64,000 nt of DNA from positions 806,001-870,000 of the forward strand of contig NZ_CP013244.1 in NCBI RefSeq assembly GCF_001679665.1, given 5' to 3'. Each line of letters opens with the position of its first letter. The stretch's first letter is position 1. The position numbers and the translations under genes are program-made. Source of the DNA: Candidatus Viadribacter manganicus (GTDB lineage: Bacteria > Pseudomonadota > Alphaproteobacteria > Caulobacterales > Aquidulcibacteraceae). Shown piece after piece: positions 33,144-42,608 of this stretch. The notes beneath the pieces are model-generated. The model made no database searches, was not told the DNA's origin, and saw nothing but the letters and a program-made list of their open reading frames with translations.

Positions 33144-34385
33144 TTAAATCTGCGCCACGCGGCCCATGAACAGCTTCGTGCCCGTCGGCTTGTGGCGGAG
33201 CACGATGAAGAACGGGTGATCCGCCTTGAACTCGATAGGCGGCGCTTCCGGCTGCGGCATGGCTGACGTCGCGCGCATGTCGATGGCAGTAACAGCGGCC
33301 GCTTCGGTGCCCTCTTCGTCGATCGCGAGGAAGGTCTTGTGAATGACAGCGCTGATCGCGAGCTGCTCTTGATCTGTAACGCCACTAAAATCCGCAGCGT
33401 CACTGAACGGGAGGCGCAATCCCAAAGCCTGGAGCTGCGGCGACAATTCATAGTCCGTGCGCATCTCAACCTTTGGCAACGTGACGTCGAGACGCGCGCG
33501 TTCAGCTGCATCAAGATCAACAAGCCAACGATCGAGCGTTGAGCCCATAAGATGCCGCTCAAACGCGGCAAGCCCATCGCGGGCCCGCGGCAAAAACAAC
33601 GCCAGCGAGAACGCGCCATCGTCGTACAGGAACTCGGCCGCCTGAAAGCCTTCGCCTTCATAGTACGGCGTACGCATGACTTTATGCATCAAACGCGCGC
33701 GCTGCGTCGCGCCGCTTTCAGCGAAGAAATCTCCATCGCGTGTGGAGTTGGCGGAGAATTGCTGCTGCCACTTGCCTTTGAAATAGACGGCGTTGGTGAG
33801 CACCAAGCGACGCGCTGGATCCGGCTCAGTGAGAATTTCGGGGATGCGATCGCGCGTTTCGAGCGCAGCCCATGCATTGATCGTGCGCAATGCTGCGGCC
33901 TGGTTCGCGATGAATGGCACCGCTTCGATGGTGGCGCCAAGCTGTTCGCGGATCGTGCGCGCGTAGGCGGCGTTGAGATTCATCGTGCGCTCCACCCAGG
34001 CAGCGTTGGCGGTGGTGAACTCGCTGCGTCCAGTCTGTGTCGCCAGCGCATCGCGCAGCGCACGCGTCCGCGCAACTTGCGCCGCCACGTTGGCGTCAAA
34101 GCCGAAGGTTGCAGTCATCTCCGCCGCCGTCTGCCCACGCGCGCCCGGATAGAGCAGCGCGAACGCCGAAAGCACGCTGTAAGGCGAGACAAACTGATTG
34201 CCGCCTGGAGCAGCGAGCGCGCGATAGAGGCCAAGATCGAAAGCGTCAGGCAATGGCGTCATGATTGGCGCCGGCGTTGGATCGACACTGGGAGGCGGCG
34301 ACGCACGATCCAGAGGTGCGCCCGCGCCAGCGCAGCCGGACACTGCCGCAGCCGCAGCAGATAAAAGTAACGCGCGACGGTGCAT
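33144..34385 (-). CDS. Serpin (serine protease inhibitor), lipoprotein
   Basis: Bacterial serpin of 413 residues with an export signal and lipobox (MHRRALLLSAAAAAVSGCAG). The fold is recognisable: FVSPYSVLSAFALLYPGARG, TNAVYFKGKWQQQF, PKVEMRTDYELSPQLQALGL, then AVIHKTFLAIDEEGTEAAAV leading into the reactive loop. The hinge EEGTEAAA is of the inhibitory kind. Counting seventeen residues from the first Glu puts P1 at Thr and P1' at Ser (MRATS), which would suit elastase-like proteases. The C-terminus HPFFIVLRHKPTGTKLFMGR is standard. Start at 34385 with GGAGA upstream. Confidence 0.88.
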   Translation of the reverse strand: MHRRALLLSAAAAAVSGCAGAGAPLDRASPPPSVDPTPAPIMTPLPDAFDLGLYRALAAPGGNQFVSPYSVLSAFALLYPGARGQTAAEMTATFGFDANVAAQVARTRALRDALATQTGRSEFTTANAAWVERTMNLNAAYARTIREQLGATIEAVPFIANQAAALRTINAWAALETRDRIPEILTEPDPARRLVLTNAVYFKGKWQQQFSANSTRDGDFFAESGATQRARLMHKVMRTPYYEGEGFQAAEFLYDDGAFSLALFLPRARDGLAAFERHLMGSTLDRWLVDLDAAERARLDVTLPKVEMRTDYELSPQLQALGLRLPFSDAADFSGVTDQEQLAISAVIHKTFLAIDEEGTEAAAVTAIDMRATSAMPQPEAPPIEFKADHPFFIVLRHKPTGTKLFMGRVAQI

Positions 34386-34484
34386 GCCATAATCTCCTGC
34401 CCTTGCCCTGCGATCATGCGGACAGGTTGGGCGAAGAGATGGCGGAATGCGCTCGCTTGCGATAGGCTGGCGCGGGGTGACGCG

Positions 34485-34907
34485 ATGTTTCCGGCAAGCA
34501 CAAATGATCAATATCGCGGCGCCGCCGCCTCAGCATGGTTTCTGGCGCTGCTCGCTGTCGGCTCGATCGTGCCGGGCTGCATTCATTACTTTTTGCCCGA
34601 CGGCGGCGCGGAGGTCATCGCCGGCCTCGACCTCGGCGCATCGCGTTCGCTCGTGATCGGCGTGTTTGCATGGATGGGTGCAACGCAAATTGCCTACGGC
34701 CTCGCGCAACTCGCCATCGCGCTGCGCTACCGGCCGCTCGTGCCATTATTTCTGCTGCTCGCGCTCACCGAACGCACGCTTGCTGCGATCGCCGGCTGGA
34801 TCACCAAAGCCGCCGGCGCCGCGCACCACCCGCCCGAACATTATGCGGTGGTCGTGCTTGCACCGATCATTCTAATCTTCTTGGTGCTGTCGCTCCGCCG
34901 GACCTAG
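34485..34907 (+). CDS. Small membrane protein, unknown
   Basis: 140 residues, four hydrophobic helices: ASAWFLALLAVGSIVPGCIH, VIGVFAWMGATQIAYGLAQL, PLFLLLALTERTLAAIAGW and AVVVLAPIILIFLVLSL. The conserved-looking polar loop contains HYFLPDGGAEVIAGLDL. GGGGTGA precedes the ATG at 34485. No family recognised. Divergent from the serpin, and its 3' end overlaps cysS convergently by four bases. Confidence 0.65.
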   Translation: MFPASTNDQYRGAAASAWFLALLAVGSIVPGCIHYFLPDGGAEVIAGLDLGASRSLVIGVFAWMGATQIAYGLAQLAIALRYRPLVPLFLLLALTERTLAAIAGWITKAAGAAHHPPEHYAVVVLAPIILIFLVLSLRRT

Positions 34908-36280
34908 CCCTTGCGCCGCCAAGTGCTGCCACTGGCGCTATCCATGACTTCGACCCCGCGCGATGCGAGATCGTCACGTAATTTGTCGGACAACGCATAA
35001 TCCTTGGCGGCGCGCGCAGCGACACGCTCGGCAACCAAGCGGTCTATCTCGGCGGCTTCTTCGCCGAAGCTCGCGCGGAACCACGTCTCGGCATCGCCCT
35101 GCAGAACGCCAAACATCTTTGCCGCCGCCAAAAGCTCGCCCTTCGCTTTTGCCATATCAGCGGGTTTCTTGGCGATGTTCGCCGCGGTCGCCAGCACTGA
35201 AAGCTCGGCGATCGCCGCCGGCGTGTTCAGATCATCCGCCAGCGCCTCGATGATTGCAGCAGGCGCTTCTACGTCTGCGGCCTCCACATCTTTCAGGCGC
35301 AGCACTGCGCCATAGAGACGATCCAAGCTCGCTTGCGACTGCTTCAACAAATCGTCCGACCAATCGAGCGGGGCCTTGTAGTGTGCGCTGAGCAGCGCCC
35401 AGCGGATCGTCTCACCCTGCCAACCCTGCTCCAGCAGTTCACGCGGCGTGATGATGTTGCCAATGGACTTGGACATCTTTTCCTTGTCCATCGTCAGGAA
35501 GCCGTTGTGCATCCAGACGCGCGCCAAGGCATGACCATGCGCGGACTCGCTTTGCGCGATTTCGTTTTCGTGGTGCGGAAAGATGAGATCGATGCCGCCG
35601 CCGTGAATATCGATCGGCGAACCCAACCCCTCCTCGATCATGGCCGAGCACTCGATGTGCCAGCCGGGGCGTCCTGCGCCAAATGGCGCCTCCCAGGAAG
35701 GCTCACCCGGCTTCACGCTTTTCCAAAGCGCAAAGTCAGACGCCGATCGCTTGTCGTCCTCGCCCTCGACGCGCGCCCCGGCTTTGAGATCATCTTGCGC
35801 GCGACCCGAAAGCTTGCCGTAATCCTCGTCAGCCGCGACCGAGAAATAGACACCGCTCGGCACGACGTACGCGGCGCCATTGGCGATCAATTTCTCAATC
35901 ACCGCGATCATGGCCGGCACGTTCTCGGTCGCGCGCGGACGCAAGCTCGGCGTCAGCACATTGAGCGCGCCCATGTCAGCTTCGTATTGATCTTCAACCG
36001 CACGCGTAATGTCGCAAATCGGCACCCCGCGCTCGATCGAGGCGGTGATGATCTTGTCGTCGATGTCAGTGTAGTTGCGCGCGTAGATGACGGCGCTCTC
36101 GCCATAGACGTGCCGCAGCAGGCGAAAGAGCGTGTCGAATACGACCGGCGGGCGCGCATTACCGATGTGCGCCACGTTATAAACGGTAGGTCCGCAGACA
36201 TACATGGTCACCCGCCTTGGATCGGTCGGGGCAAACGGCTCTTTTCGCCGCGTCAACGTGTTGGTGAGCTGGATATTCAT
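34904..36280 (-). CDS. cysS: Cysteinyl-tRNA synthetase
   Basis: Charges tRNA-Cys. 458 residues. The zinc-binding, HIGH-containing start YVCGPTVYNVAHIGNARPPV, the class I core GWHIECSAMIEEGLGSPIDI, the zinc His in IFPHHENEIAQSE and the KMSKS loop KEKMSKSIGNI are all present. The C-terminal helical domain (EIDRLVAERVAARAAKDYAL) and the anticodon end follow. It appears monocistronic; folE starts divergently after 187 nt. Confidence 0.96.
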   Translation of the reverse strand: MNIQLTNTLTRRKEPFAPTDPRRVTMYVCGPTVYNVAHIGNARPPVVFDTLFRLLRHVYGESAVIYARNYTDIDDKIITASIERGVPICDITRAVEDQYEADMGALNVLTPSLRPRATENVPAMIAVIEKLIANGAAYVVPSGVYFSVAADEDYGKLSGRAQDDLKAGARVEGEDDKRSASDFALWKSVKPGEPSWEAPFGAGRPGWHIECSAMIEEGLGSPIDIHGGGIDLIFPHHENEIAQSESAHGHALARVWMHNGFLTMDKEKMSKSIGNIITPRELLEQGWQGETIRWALLSAHYKAPLDWSDDLLKQSQASLDRLYGAVLRLKDVEAADVEAPAAIIEALADDLNTPAAIAELSVLATAANIAKKPADMAKAKGELLAAAKMFGVLQGDAETWFRASFGEEAAEIDRLVAERVAARAAKDYALSDKLRDDLASRGVEVMDSASGSTWRRKG

Positions 36281-36467
36281 GCGGGGTGGGTTCTAGCGGG
36301 AGCTTGTGCTACACTCCATATCCGTCGTGGGGTGCATTGTGGCCCCATTGCCTGAGGGTGAATCTTCGGGCGGGCGTTAAGTCCGGGTGTCCGGTTGGTG
36401 CGTATATGCACTCGGAACCCTCCCGGCTCGACCTCCGTCCCTCAGACTTAAGGACACTGCCCCCGTA

Positions 36468-37082
36468 ATGAGTGAGATTCTAAAGTGGCGCTCGCCTGAA
36501 GAGGCTGAGCAAAAGCGGCCCTCGCGCGAAGCGGCGATGGAGGCTGTGCGTACGCTGATCGCCTGGGCCGGCGACGACCCCGAGCGCGAAGGCCTGAAGG
36601 ACACCCCAAAGCGCGTCGTTGACGCCTACCGCGAGTGGTTCAAAGGCTATGACGAATGCCCGGCCGACGAACTCAACCGCGTGTTCGAAGATGTCAGCGG
36701 CTATGACGACATGGTCATGCTGAAGAAGATCGACGTGGAGAGCCATTGCGAGCACCACATCGCGCCGTTCCTCGGCAAGGCTTACGTCGCCTATCTGCCG
36801 ACGGACGCCGTGGTCGGCATCTCCAAAATCGCGCGCGTCGTCGAAATTTTCGCCAAGCGCCTGCAGACCCAAGAAACGATGACCTCGCAGATCGCGCAAT
36901 CGATCGAAGAGACGTTGAAGCCGCGTGGCGTTGCCGTGCTGATCGACGCTGAGCACCAGTGCATGAGCACGCGGGGCGTCCATCATAAGGACGTCACGAC
37001 GGTGACCACCCAATTCACCGGCGCTTTCAAGGATGACGCCGAACTGCGCAATCGCTTCTTGAAGCTCGCCGGCTACGGCTGA
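36468..37082 (+). CDS. folE: GTP cyclohydrolase I
   Basis: Converts GTP to 7,8-dihydroneopterin triphosphate, the first step of tetrahydrofolate synthesis. 204 residues from the ATG at 36468. Zinc and catalytic residues are in [20 protein letters not shown] and [15 protein letters not shown]; the FolE1 loop [13 protein letters not shown] is present. No strong ribosome-binding site precedes the start. The long upstream region (about 187 nt shared with cysS) carries a near-palindrome GTGCGTATATGCAC at 36398-36411, of unknown role. A strong terminator follows. Confidence 0.95.
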   Translation: MSEILKWRSPEEAEQKRPSREAAMEAVRTLIAWAGDDPEREGLKDTPKRVVDAYREWFKGYDECPADELNRVFEDVSGYDDMVMLKKIDVESHCEHHIAPFLGKAYVAYLPTDAVVGISKIARVVEIFAKRLQTQETMTSQIAQSIEETLKPRGVAVLIDAEHQCMSTRGVHHKDVTTVTTQFTGAFKDDAELRNRFLKLAGYG

Positions 37083-37102
37083 ACTTTGGCGCCAATTGAA
37101 TG

Positions 37103-37133
37103 AAAGGGCGCGGCGCAAGTCGCGCCCTTTTTG
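37103..37133. terminator. Bidirectional rho-independent terminator after folE
   Basis: A 10-bp stem AAAGGGCGCG/CGCGCCCTTT (37103-37112, 37121-37130) with an 8-nt loop runs into TTG on the plus strand and begins with A residues, so it serves both folE and the convergent DUF817 gene. Confidence 0.85.
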
Positions 37134-37138
37134 TTGAA

Positions 37139-38065
37139 CTAGATGTCGGCGGCGACACGCTGAGCATTTGGCGCGCGCTTGGGTTGGCCGGCATCGAACG
37201 CCGCCGCACTCATCCGTTCGGGCTTATGCACCAAGGTCGTCAGCACAAAGCTCAGCAACATCAGCAGGTACCAAGCGCCCATCTTCTCGATCGGAACGAT
37301 GTGCCAGCCATCGCGCTGGCTTGGATAGACCCATGCCGCGGCAAAGGTGCCCGCGTTCTCTGCAAACCAGATGAATAGCGCGACCAACAGCAGGCCCACA
37401 ACCATCGGCATCCGGCGCGGCGTTCGATCGGGGGAAAACACGAACCAGGCGCGACCAAAGATGAGCGCCGAAAACGCAAACAGCCCGAGCCGAATATCGA
37501 TCGTGTAGTGGTGGCTGAAAAAGTTGATGTAGGCGAGCAGCGCGAGAAGCCAGGTCGTCCAGAGTGGCGGATAGTTGATGTATTTGATCTCGAACAGGCG
37601 TGTCGCGCGCGCAATGTATGAGCCGACGCAGGCATACATGAAGCCGGAGAAAAGCGGCACACCGCCGATGCGCAGGAAATTATCTTCCGGATAGCTCCAC
37701 GAACCGTGTGCGGTTTTGAATATCTCCATGATCGTGCCGACGACGTGGAAGATCAAAATGACAATCGCCTCTTCCCAACGCTCAAGCTTGGTTGCGAGCA
37801 ACAAGCCCTGGATAGTGACAGCGGCGAGCACGAGAAAATCGTAGCGCGCGATCGGCGCGTCATCGGGCCAAAGCAGGTGCGTGCCGACCAGCAACACAAT
37901 CATCGCGCCGCCGAACAGGCACGCCCACGCCTGGCGCAGCCCGAACAGCAAAAACTCATAGGCCCAGCCGCGCCACTTGGATTTTTCGGCCCAGGGTCGC
38001 GCCCAGGCGTCGAAGGCCTCGACCCGGCCCTTGATTTTATCCTTGAGACTGCGGGACTCACTCAT
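37139..38065 (-). CDS. DUF817 family integral membrane protein
   Basis: 308 residues from the ATG at 38065, with eight or so membrane helices. The family pattern includes FLLFGLRQAWACLFGGAMIV, the His-rich helix VILIFHVVGTIMEIFKTAHG, GSWSYPEDNFLRIGGVPLFS and GFMYACVGSYIARATRLF. Conserved His/Trp residues in the membrane region suggest a cofactor or metal, but no function is established. Divergent from the sarcosine-oxidase-like gene 55 nt away, so they share a promoter region. Confidence 0.85.
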   Translation of the reverse strand: MSESRSLKDKIKGRVEAFDAWARPWAEKSKWRGWAYEFLLFGLRQAWACLFGGAMIVLLVGTHLLWPDDAPIARYDFLVLAAVTIQGLLLATKLERWEEAIVILIFHVVGTIMEIFKTAHGSWSYPEDNFLRIGGVPLFSGFMYACVGSYIARATRLFEIKYINYPPLWTTWLLALLAYINFFSHHYTIDIRLGLFAFSALIFGRAWFVFSPDRTPRRMPMVVGLLLVALFIWFAENAGTFAAAWVYPSQRDGWHIVPIEKMGAWYLLMLLSFVLTTLVHKPERMSAAAFDAGQPKRAPNAQRVAADI

Positions 38066-38120
38066 GGGCCGGACGCTAACCGCTTTCCAAGCGCCGGTAA
38101 TCCCGCGTAGACGGGGCAGA

Positions 38121-39221
38121 ATGAAGGTCGCGGTCGTCGGACTTGGCATTGCGGGGCTGAGCATGTGTGCTCGGCTGGCGCTCGCCGGGCATGAGGTGAC
38201 CGGGTTCGAGCAATTCGACCCCATGCACGAGCGCGGCTCCTCGCATGGCGACACCAGAATTATGCGGCTGACGCCTGGCGAAGGCGAAATTTATGTCGCC
38301 CTCGCGCGCCGCGCCGCACCGGCTTGGCGCACCTGGGAAGGCCTTGCCGATCAACCCCTGATCGAATGGACAAGTGGCCTGATGGCGGGTCCACGCGGTT
38401 CGCCGTTCGTCGAAGCGTGCCAGCGCCTAAGCCGCAAGCCCGCGGCGCTGCTGCGCGGCGATGCGATCCACGCCATGACGCGTGGCTACATCGCGATGCC
38501 CTACGAATGGCAGGTCTTCAGGCAGGAGGATGCCGGCGTCGTCGGCGCAGACGCAGCGCGCATGTTTCTATTGAAGCAAGCGCCGCGCTGGGGCGCGCGG
38601 CTCATCCACAAAGCGAAAATCGAGGCGCCGATCGAGGGGCTTACGCTGAAGATCAACGGCGAAACACGAAACTTCGACGCCATCATCGTTGCCTCGGGCG
38701 CATGGGGCGGAAGATTGCTGCCGGAATTTGCCGGTAAGCTGGCGGTGCGGCGGCGTGTGGTCGCTTGGTTCGAAACTGAATCGCCAAAAATGCTGCCGGT
38801 GATTTGCATCGACGATGATGTCGGCACGTTTGGCATGCCTGCGCCGCGCGGGCTTTATAAGATTGGCCTCCACTCCGTGGGCGGTGCAACCGACCCAGAC
38901 GACGTGCGCGAACCCGATGCAAGCGATGGGGCATTGTTGAGCGAGCACGCCGCACCGCTTCTGCCGAAGCACAACCCAAAGCCCGTGCGCATGCAACGTT
39001 GCCTCTACACCGTGACGCCGGATGAGAACTTCCTGATCGCACAGAGCGCCGCACACGAACGAGTGCTCATGTTCTCCGCCTGCTCCGGACACGGGTTCAA
39101 ATACGCGCCGATATTCGGAGAGCTTGCGCAAGAATGGCTGATGGGTTCCCCTTCGCCAGAACTCACCGCATTGATGAATCCTGGCCTAAATGTAAATCGA
39201 TTGGGCGCGCCAAAGACCTAA
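38121..39221 (+). CDS. FAD-dependent oxidase, monomeric sarcosine oxidase/N-methyltryptophan oxidase type
   Basis: 366 residues. KVAVVGLGIAGLSMCARLAL is the dinucleotide-binding start, RGSSHGDTRIMRL is the typical MSOX/MTOX substrate-FAD segment (covalent-flavin Cys region lies near the C-terminus, in FSACSGHGFKYAPIFGELA), and IVASGAWGGRLLPEF follows the second Rossmann strand. It oxidises a secondary amine (sarcosine or N-methyl amino acid) with oxygen. GGGG precedes the ATG at 38121. The exact substrate is not decided by the sequence. Confidence 0.88.
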   Translation: MKVAVVGLGIAGLSMCARLALAGHEVTGFEQFDPMHERGSSHGDTRIMRLTPGEGEIYVALARRAAPAWRTWEGLADQPLIEWTSGLMAGPRGSPFVEACQRLSRKPAALLRGDAIHAMTRGYIAMPYEWQVFRQEDAGVVGADAARMFLLKQAPRWGARLIHKAKIEAPIEGLTLKINGETRNFDAIIVASGAWGGRLLPEFAGKLAVRRRVVAWFETESPKMLPVICIDDDVGTFGMPAPRGLYKIGLHSVGGATDPDDVREPDASDGALLSEHAAPLLPKHNPKPVRMQRCLYTVTPDENFLIAQSAAHERVLMFSACSGHGFKYAPIFGELAQEWLMGSPSPELTALMNPGLNVNRLGAPKT

Positions 39222-39263
39222 TGCGCCACATTGTGGTCGCATCCGGTCACGAGACTCGGGTGC

Positions 39264-39458
39264 ATGAACGCAGAGCAATTCATCTCCACCGCCGACGCAC
39301 TGCGCGATAGCGCATTGCGCTCAGGCGCCGACGTGAACGCGTCCAACTACCTCGTCCACGCCGCTTTGTTGCGTGCGTTGCGTGAGCAAGCCTTCGAGCA
39401 GCTCGCGCCAGATGTACTCGCGCGCGAGATCGAGCGCGAACGGCGCAAGCTCAGCTAG
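39264..39458 (+). CDS. Small helical protein, unknown
   Basis: 64 residues, soluble and all-helical: MNAEQFISTADALRDSALRS, NASNYLVHAALLRALREQA, then a charged tail EIERERRKLS. No family recognised and only a weak ribosome-binding site (CTCGGGTGC). The stop is two bases from the phoD stop on the other strand. Codon use is coding-like. Confidence 0.5.
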   Translation: MNAEQFISTADALRDSALRSGADVNASNYLVHAALLRALREQAFEQLAPDVLAREIERERRKLS

Positions 39459-39460
39459 CT

Positions 39461-41308
39461 CTAGGCTTCCGTTATTGGGCCGATGCCAGGGCCAGGCTCG
39501 GGCGCCACCGTGTACGCAGCGACGCGCGTCGTCTCATATTCTTTCGACAGAATATTCGACACCGAGAAAAACTCCGCAATCGCCGCTTCGCGCGTGAGCG
39601 TCAGCAGCAGGAAGCCACGATGTAGCGGGTCGGTGTATTTCACGTGCGGATTGCGCGCGCGGACGCCGCCGGCGAAATCGATGCCGAATGGCGCGAAATA
39701 TTCGCCATCGCCCGGCGAGGTGATCGACGTCGTTCCGAACTCAACCCCGATCCGGCCTTGTTCATCGTTGAGCTCATTGGCCCACGCCGTGTGCGTATCA
39801 CCTGTCAGCACAATCGCATTGCCCTGCGCCGCGCGCAGCGACGCATAAACGCGCGAGCGCGCCGTCGGGTATCCGTCCCAGGAATCCGTGTTGAGTGGAA
39901 ACGGAAACCGCGTGAGCTTCAGTTGCTGCTTCACACCCGGCAACAAACGCTCCAGCGCATCCGCAAGCGGCGCCGGCGTTGCCGAAAGATCAGGCGCGTT
40001 GAGCGGCGCCATAAGGATCTGATTGCCGAGCACCTGCCAGGTCGCACCGCCGCGCACGGACGTATGCAGCTCATCAGCAAGCCATTGCTCTTGCGCCGCG
40101 CCCATCAGCTGACGATCCGGCGCGCTCAACAATTGATTAAGCGCCGGCACGTCTGGCGCGATGTAAAAGCCCGCCGGCAAATCCTTGGGCTCAGTCACCA
40201 AACTCTGCGCGCGCCGCCAATCCAGAACGGGGCGCGTCTCACCGCCCACGACCTCATAAATGCGCGGCAAACGCTGCATTACCGGCACATCAGGCTCACC
40301 ATCGCGGATCGCGACGGGCGCTGCCGGATTGGTGAAGTTCCAGCGCTGCAATTCGATCGGCAGCTGCGTGTTGTAATCAAAAGGCTCAGTCCGCGCGAGC
40401 AGACGCGTCTCCACCATGATCAGCGAGGCGAGCGTACCGTACTTGAACGAGCGATTGATCGCCTCAAACGCCGCGCCCGGCTCAGGGTCGCGGATCGGCA
40501 TCCACTCATAATAGGCCTGCAACGCCGCCTGCTTGCGGTTCGCCCACTGGCCCTCGCCCTGATTGTGATTTTCAGCGCCTGTGGCGAACGAGTTGTTGGC
40601 GGTTTCGTGGTCGTCCCAAACCACGATCCACGGCGCGATCGCGTGCGCTGCTTGCAGCTCCGTTTGAGTTTTGTACTGCGCATGACGGGCGCGATAATCG
40701 CCAAGGCGAATGCACTCCACTTCAGGCGAGGGAATACGGCCAAGGCGCGTCGCGACGTCGCCGCCATAACCGGCAAGGCCGTACTCGTAGATGTAATCGC
40801 CCAGATGCACGACCGCGTCGATGTCATCGCGCTCAGCCAGCGCCTCGTAAGCATTGAAGAAGCCGTGCGGGAACGACGCGCACGAAACCACCGCGAACTT
40901 CACCTGATCGAGATCGCCTTGCGGAAGCGTGCGGGTCTTGCCGATCGCGCTCTCGGCAGATCCTGCGCGGAAGCCGTAGAAGTACGGCGCACCGGGACGA
41001 AGCCCGGTGACGTCGGCTTTCACCGTGTAATCACGCGCTTCATTGGTCTCGACGATGCCGGTTTTCACAACATCGGTGAGTTCGCGATTGCGCGCCACAA
41101 TCCAGCGAACCGGCACCGATCCCGGGTTTTCGGGCGACACCCGCGTCCAGATAATGACCTTGTTGGCGGTTGGATCGCCCGAGGCGACGCCGTGGCTAAA
41201 CGCTACCGCGCCCTCGTAAGCAGGCGTCTCGACGTTTTGCGCGCAAGCAGCGACAGCGCCCGTTGCAGCAGCCAGCGCTCCGCGGCGCGTCAATCCCCGT
41301 ATCGCCAT
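39461..41308 (-). CDS. phoD: PhoD-type alkaline phosphatase/phosphodiesterase
   Basis: Exported phosphoesterase using Ca and Fe. About 615 residues from the ATG at 41308. A Tat signal (RGLTRRGALAAATGAVAAC) with a possible lipobox Cys precedes the PhoD N-terminal domain (AFSHGVASGDPTANKVIIWT). Metallophosphatase motifs are VVSCASF, HLGDYIYEYG, WDDHETANNS and VLTGDTHTAWANEL. The N-terminal beta domain and C-terminal cap are both present. GGAGGAC precedes the start. Supplies phosphate from esters; a Pho box was not recognised upstream. Confidence 0.93.
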   Translation of the reverse strand: MAIRGLTRRGALAAATGAVAACAQNVETPAYEGAVAFSHGVASGDPTANKVIIWTRVSPENPGSVPVRWIVARNRELTDVVKTGIVETNEARDYTVKADVTGLRPGAPYFYGFRAGSAESAIGKTRTLPQGDLDQVKFAVVSCASFPHGFFNAYEALAERDDIDAVVHLGDYIYEYGLAGYGGDVATRLGRIPSPEVECIRLGDYRARHAQYKTQTELQAAHAIAPWIVVWDDHETANNSFATGAENHNQGEGQWANRKQAALQAYYEWMPIRDPEPGAAFEAINRSFKYGTLASLIMVETRLLARTEPFDYNTQLPIELQRWNFTNPAAPVAIRDGEPDVPVMQRLPRIYEVVGGETRPVLDWRRAQSLVTEPKDLPAGFYIAPDVPALNQLLSAPDRQLMGAAQEQWLADELHTSVRGGATWQVLGNQILMAPLNAPDLSATPAPLADALERLLPGVKQQLKLTRFPFPLNTDSWDGYPTARSRVYASLRAAQGNAIVLTGDTHTAWANELNDEQGRIGVEFGTTSITSPGDGEYFAPFGIDFAGGVRARNPHVKYTDPLHRGFLLLTLTREAAIAEFFSVSNILSKEYETTRVAAYTVAPEPGPGIGPITEA

Positions 41309-41355
41309 AGCGTCCTCCCGCGCCTCTTTTGAACCCTCGGCCCGACTCCCACAAC

Positions 41356-41459
41356 CGTCATTCCGGGCGCGCTTGCGCGATGGCGACCCCGAGGGCAAAC
41401 GCACCAGCCTTATGGCGCCCTGCCTTCTGGGTTCTCGCTGCGCGGGCTCTGGAATGACG
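41356..41459. repeat. Palindromic intergenic repeat with GTCATTCC termini
   Basis: Terminal inverted repeats CGTCATTCC (41356-41364) and GGAATGACG (41451-41459) bracket about 104 nt containing several G/C palindromes such as CGGGCGCGCTTGCGCG. This form is a common alphaproteobacterial intergenic repeat. The right arm contains the ATG (41454) taken as the rluD start. Confidence 0.6.
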
Positions 41460-42521
41460 CAGCGGGATGAAGTCGCTAGTGAGGCCCTTGTGGAAGACGA
41501 CGTTGAACCGAGCACTGAAGGTGAAGTGCGTGACGCGGTAGCGCCCGCAGGCGCGGGCGAGCGCGTGGATGCTTGGCTGGCGAAGCTATGGCCGGACCTT
41601 TCGCGCTCACGCGTGCAGGGCCTCATCGGCGCAGGCAAGCTCACCGTCGACGGCGCGCTCGTAACCCACTCAAAGGATAAGCCCCGCGAGGGCGCCCGTT
41701 ACGAACTGACATTGCCGCCGCCCGAGCCCGCAGCGCCCCTGCCCGAAAAGCTGCCGCTCAACATCGTCTTCGAGGACGAGCACTTGATCGTGGTGGACAA
41801 GGCGAGCGGCATGGCCATGCACCCGGCGCCCGGATCGATGCGCGGCACGATGGTCAATGCCTTACTGGCGCATTGCGAAGACTCGCTCTCCGGCATTGGC
41901 GGCGTCGCGCGGCCAGGCATCGTCCACCGCATCGACAAAGACACCACCGGTCTTGTCGTGGTCGCCAAACACGACGCAGCGCATACAGGCCTCGCTAAAC
42001 TCTTCGCCAAGCACGACCTTGAGCGCGTCTATTATGCCGTGACGCGCGGCGCGCCGACCGAGCGGAGCGCACGCATCGAAAACAAGCTCGTCCGCTCAAG
42101 CGAAGATCGGCGCAAATACGTCGTCGCGCGCAATCCAGAGACTGAAGCAGGCAAAACCGCAATCACCGATTATTGGACCGTGGAAAGCTACGGGCAGCAA
42201 AGCGGCGCTTCGGTCGGGCGTGCGGCAGCTGCGCTCTTGGAGTGCCGGTTGCACACAGGCCGCACTCACCAAATTCGCGCGCATCTGGCGCATCTTGGCT
42301 GCCCGCTCATCGGCGATCCGCTCTATGGCAAGCAGCGCGCCTTCAAGGCCGACGGACCCTTCGCCGAAGAAGCTGCTGTTGCAGTAGCGGCGTTCCCACG
42401 TCAGGCGTTGCACGCGGCGGTTCTCGGCTTCAAGCATCCCATTAGCGGCGAGACATTGCGCTTCGAGAGCGAACTCCCAGGCGACATGACGGAGTTGCTC
42501 GCGGTTCTGCGCAAACTCTAA
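41454..42521 (+). CDS. rluD: 23S rRNA pseudouridine synthase RluD family
   Basis: Isomerises uridines to pseudouridine in helix 69 of 23S rRNA. About 355 residues. An S4 RNA-binding domain (ERVDAWLAKLWPDLSRSRVQ) is followed by the catalytic domain, with IVHRIDKDTTGLVVVAKHD holding the essential Asp, and LECRLHTGRTHQIRAHLAHL and GDPLYGKQRAF near the C-terminus. The ATG at 41454 lies inside the right arm of a palindromic repeat, so the N-terminal ~40 acidic residues before the S4 domain may be partly repeat-derived. It could also be RluC; the short insert pattern favours RluD. Confidence 0.9.
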   Translation: MTQRDEVASEALVEDDVEPSTEGEVRDAVAPAGAGERVDAWLAKLWPDLSRSRVQGLIGAGKLTVDGALVTHSKDKPREGARYELTLPPPEPAAPLPEKLPLNIVFEDEHLIVVDKASGMAMHPAPGSMRGTMVNALLAHCEDSLSGIGGVARPGIVHRIDKDTTGLVVVAKHDAAHTGLAKLFAKHDLERVYYAVTRGAPTERSARIENKLVRSSEDRRKYVVARNPETEAGKTAITDYWTVESYGQQSGASVGRAAAALLECRLHTGRTHQIRAHLAHLGCPLIGDPLYGKQRAFKADGPFAEEAAVAVAAFPRQALHAAVLGFKHPISGETLRFESELPGDMTELLAVLRKL

Positions 42522-42608
42522 GTTCCAGCAGGGAACATGTCATCTGCGTCTCGTGCGCCACAGCGAAGCGAAGTAGCTTTCCGGCGCTGCAAGAACGGGC
42601 GGAACTTC

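Noticed and set aside
39644..41332. 562-codon open frame on the plus strand across phoD
   Set aside because: Arg- and His-rich composition with no family pattern, and fully antisense to a complete PhoD with all its metal motifs. Long antisense frames are common at this GC content.
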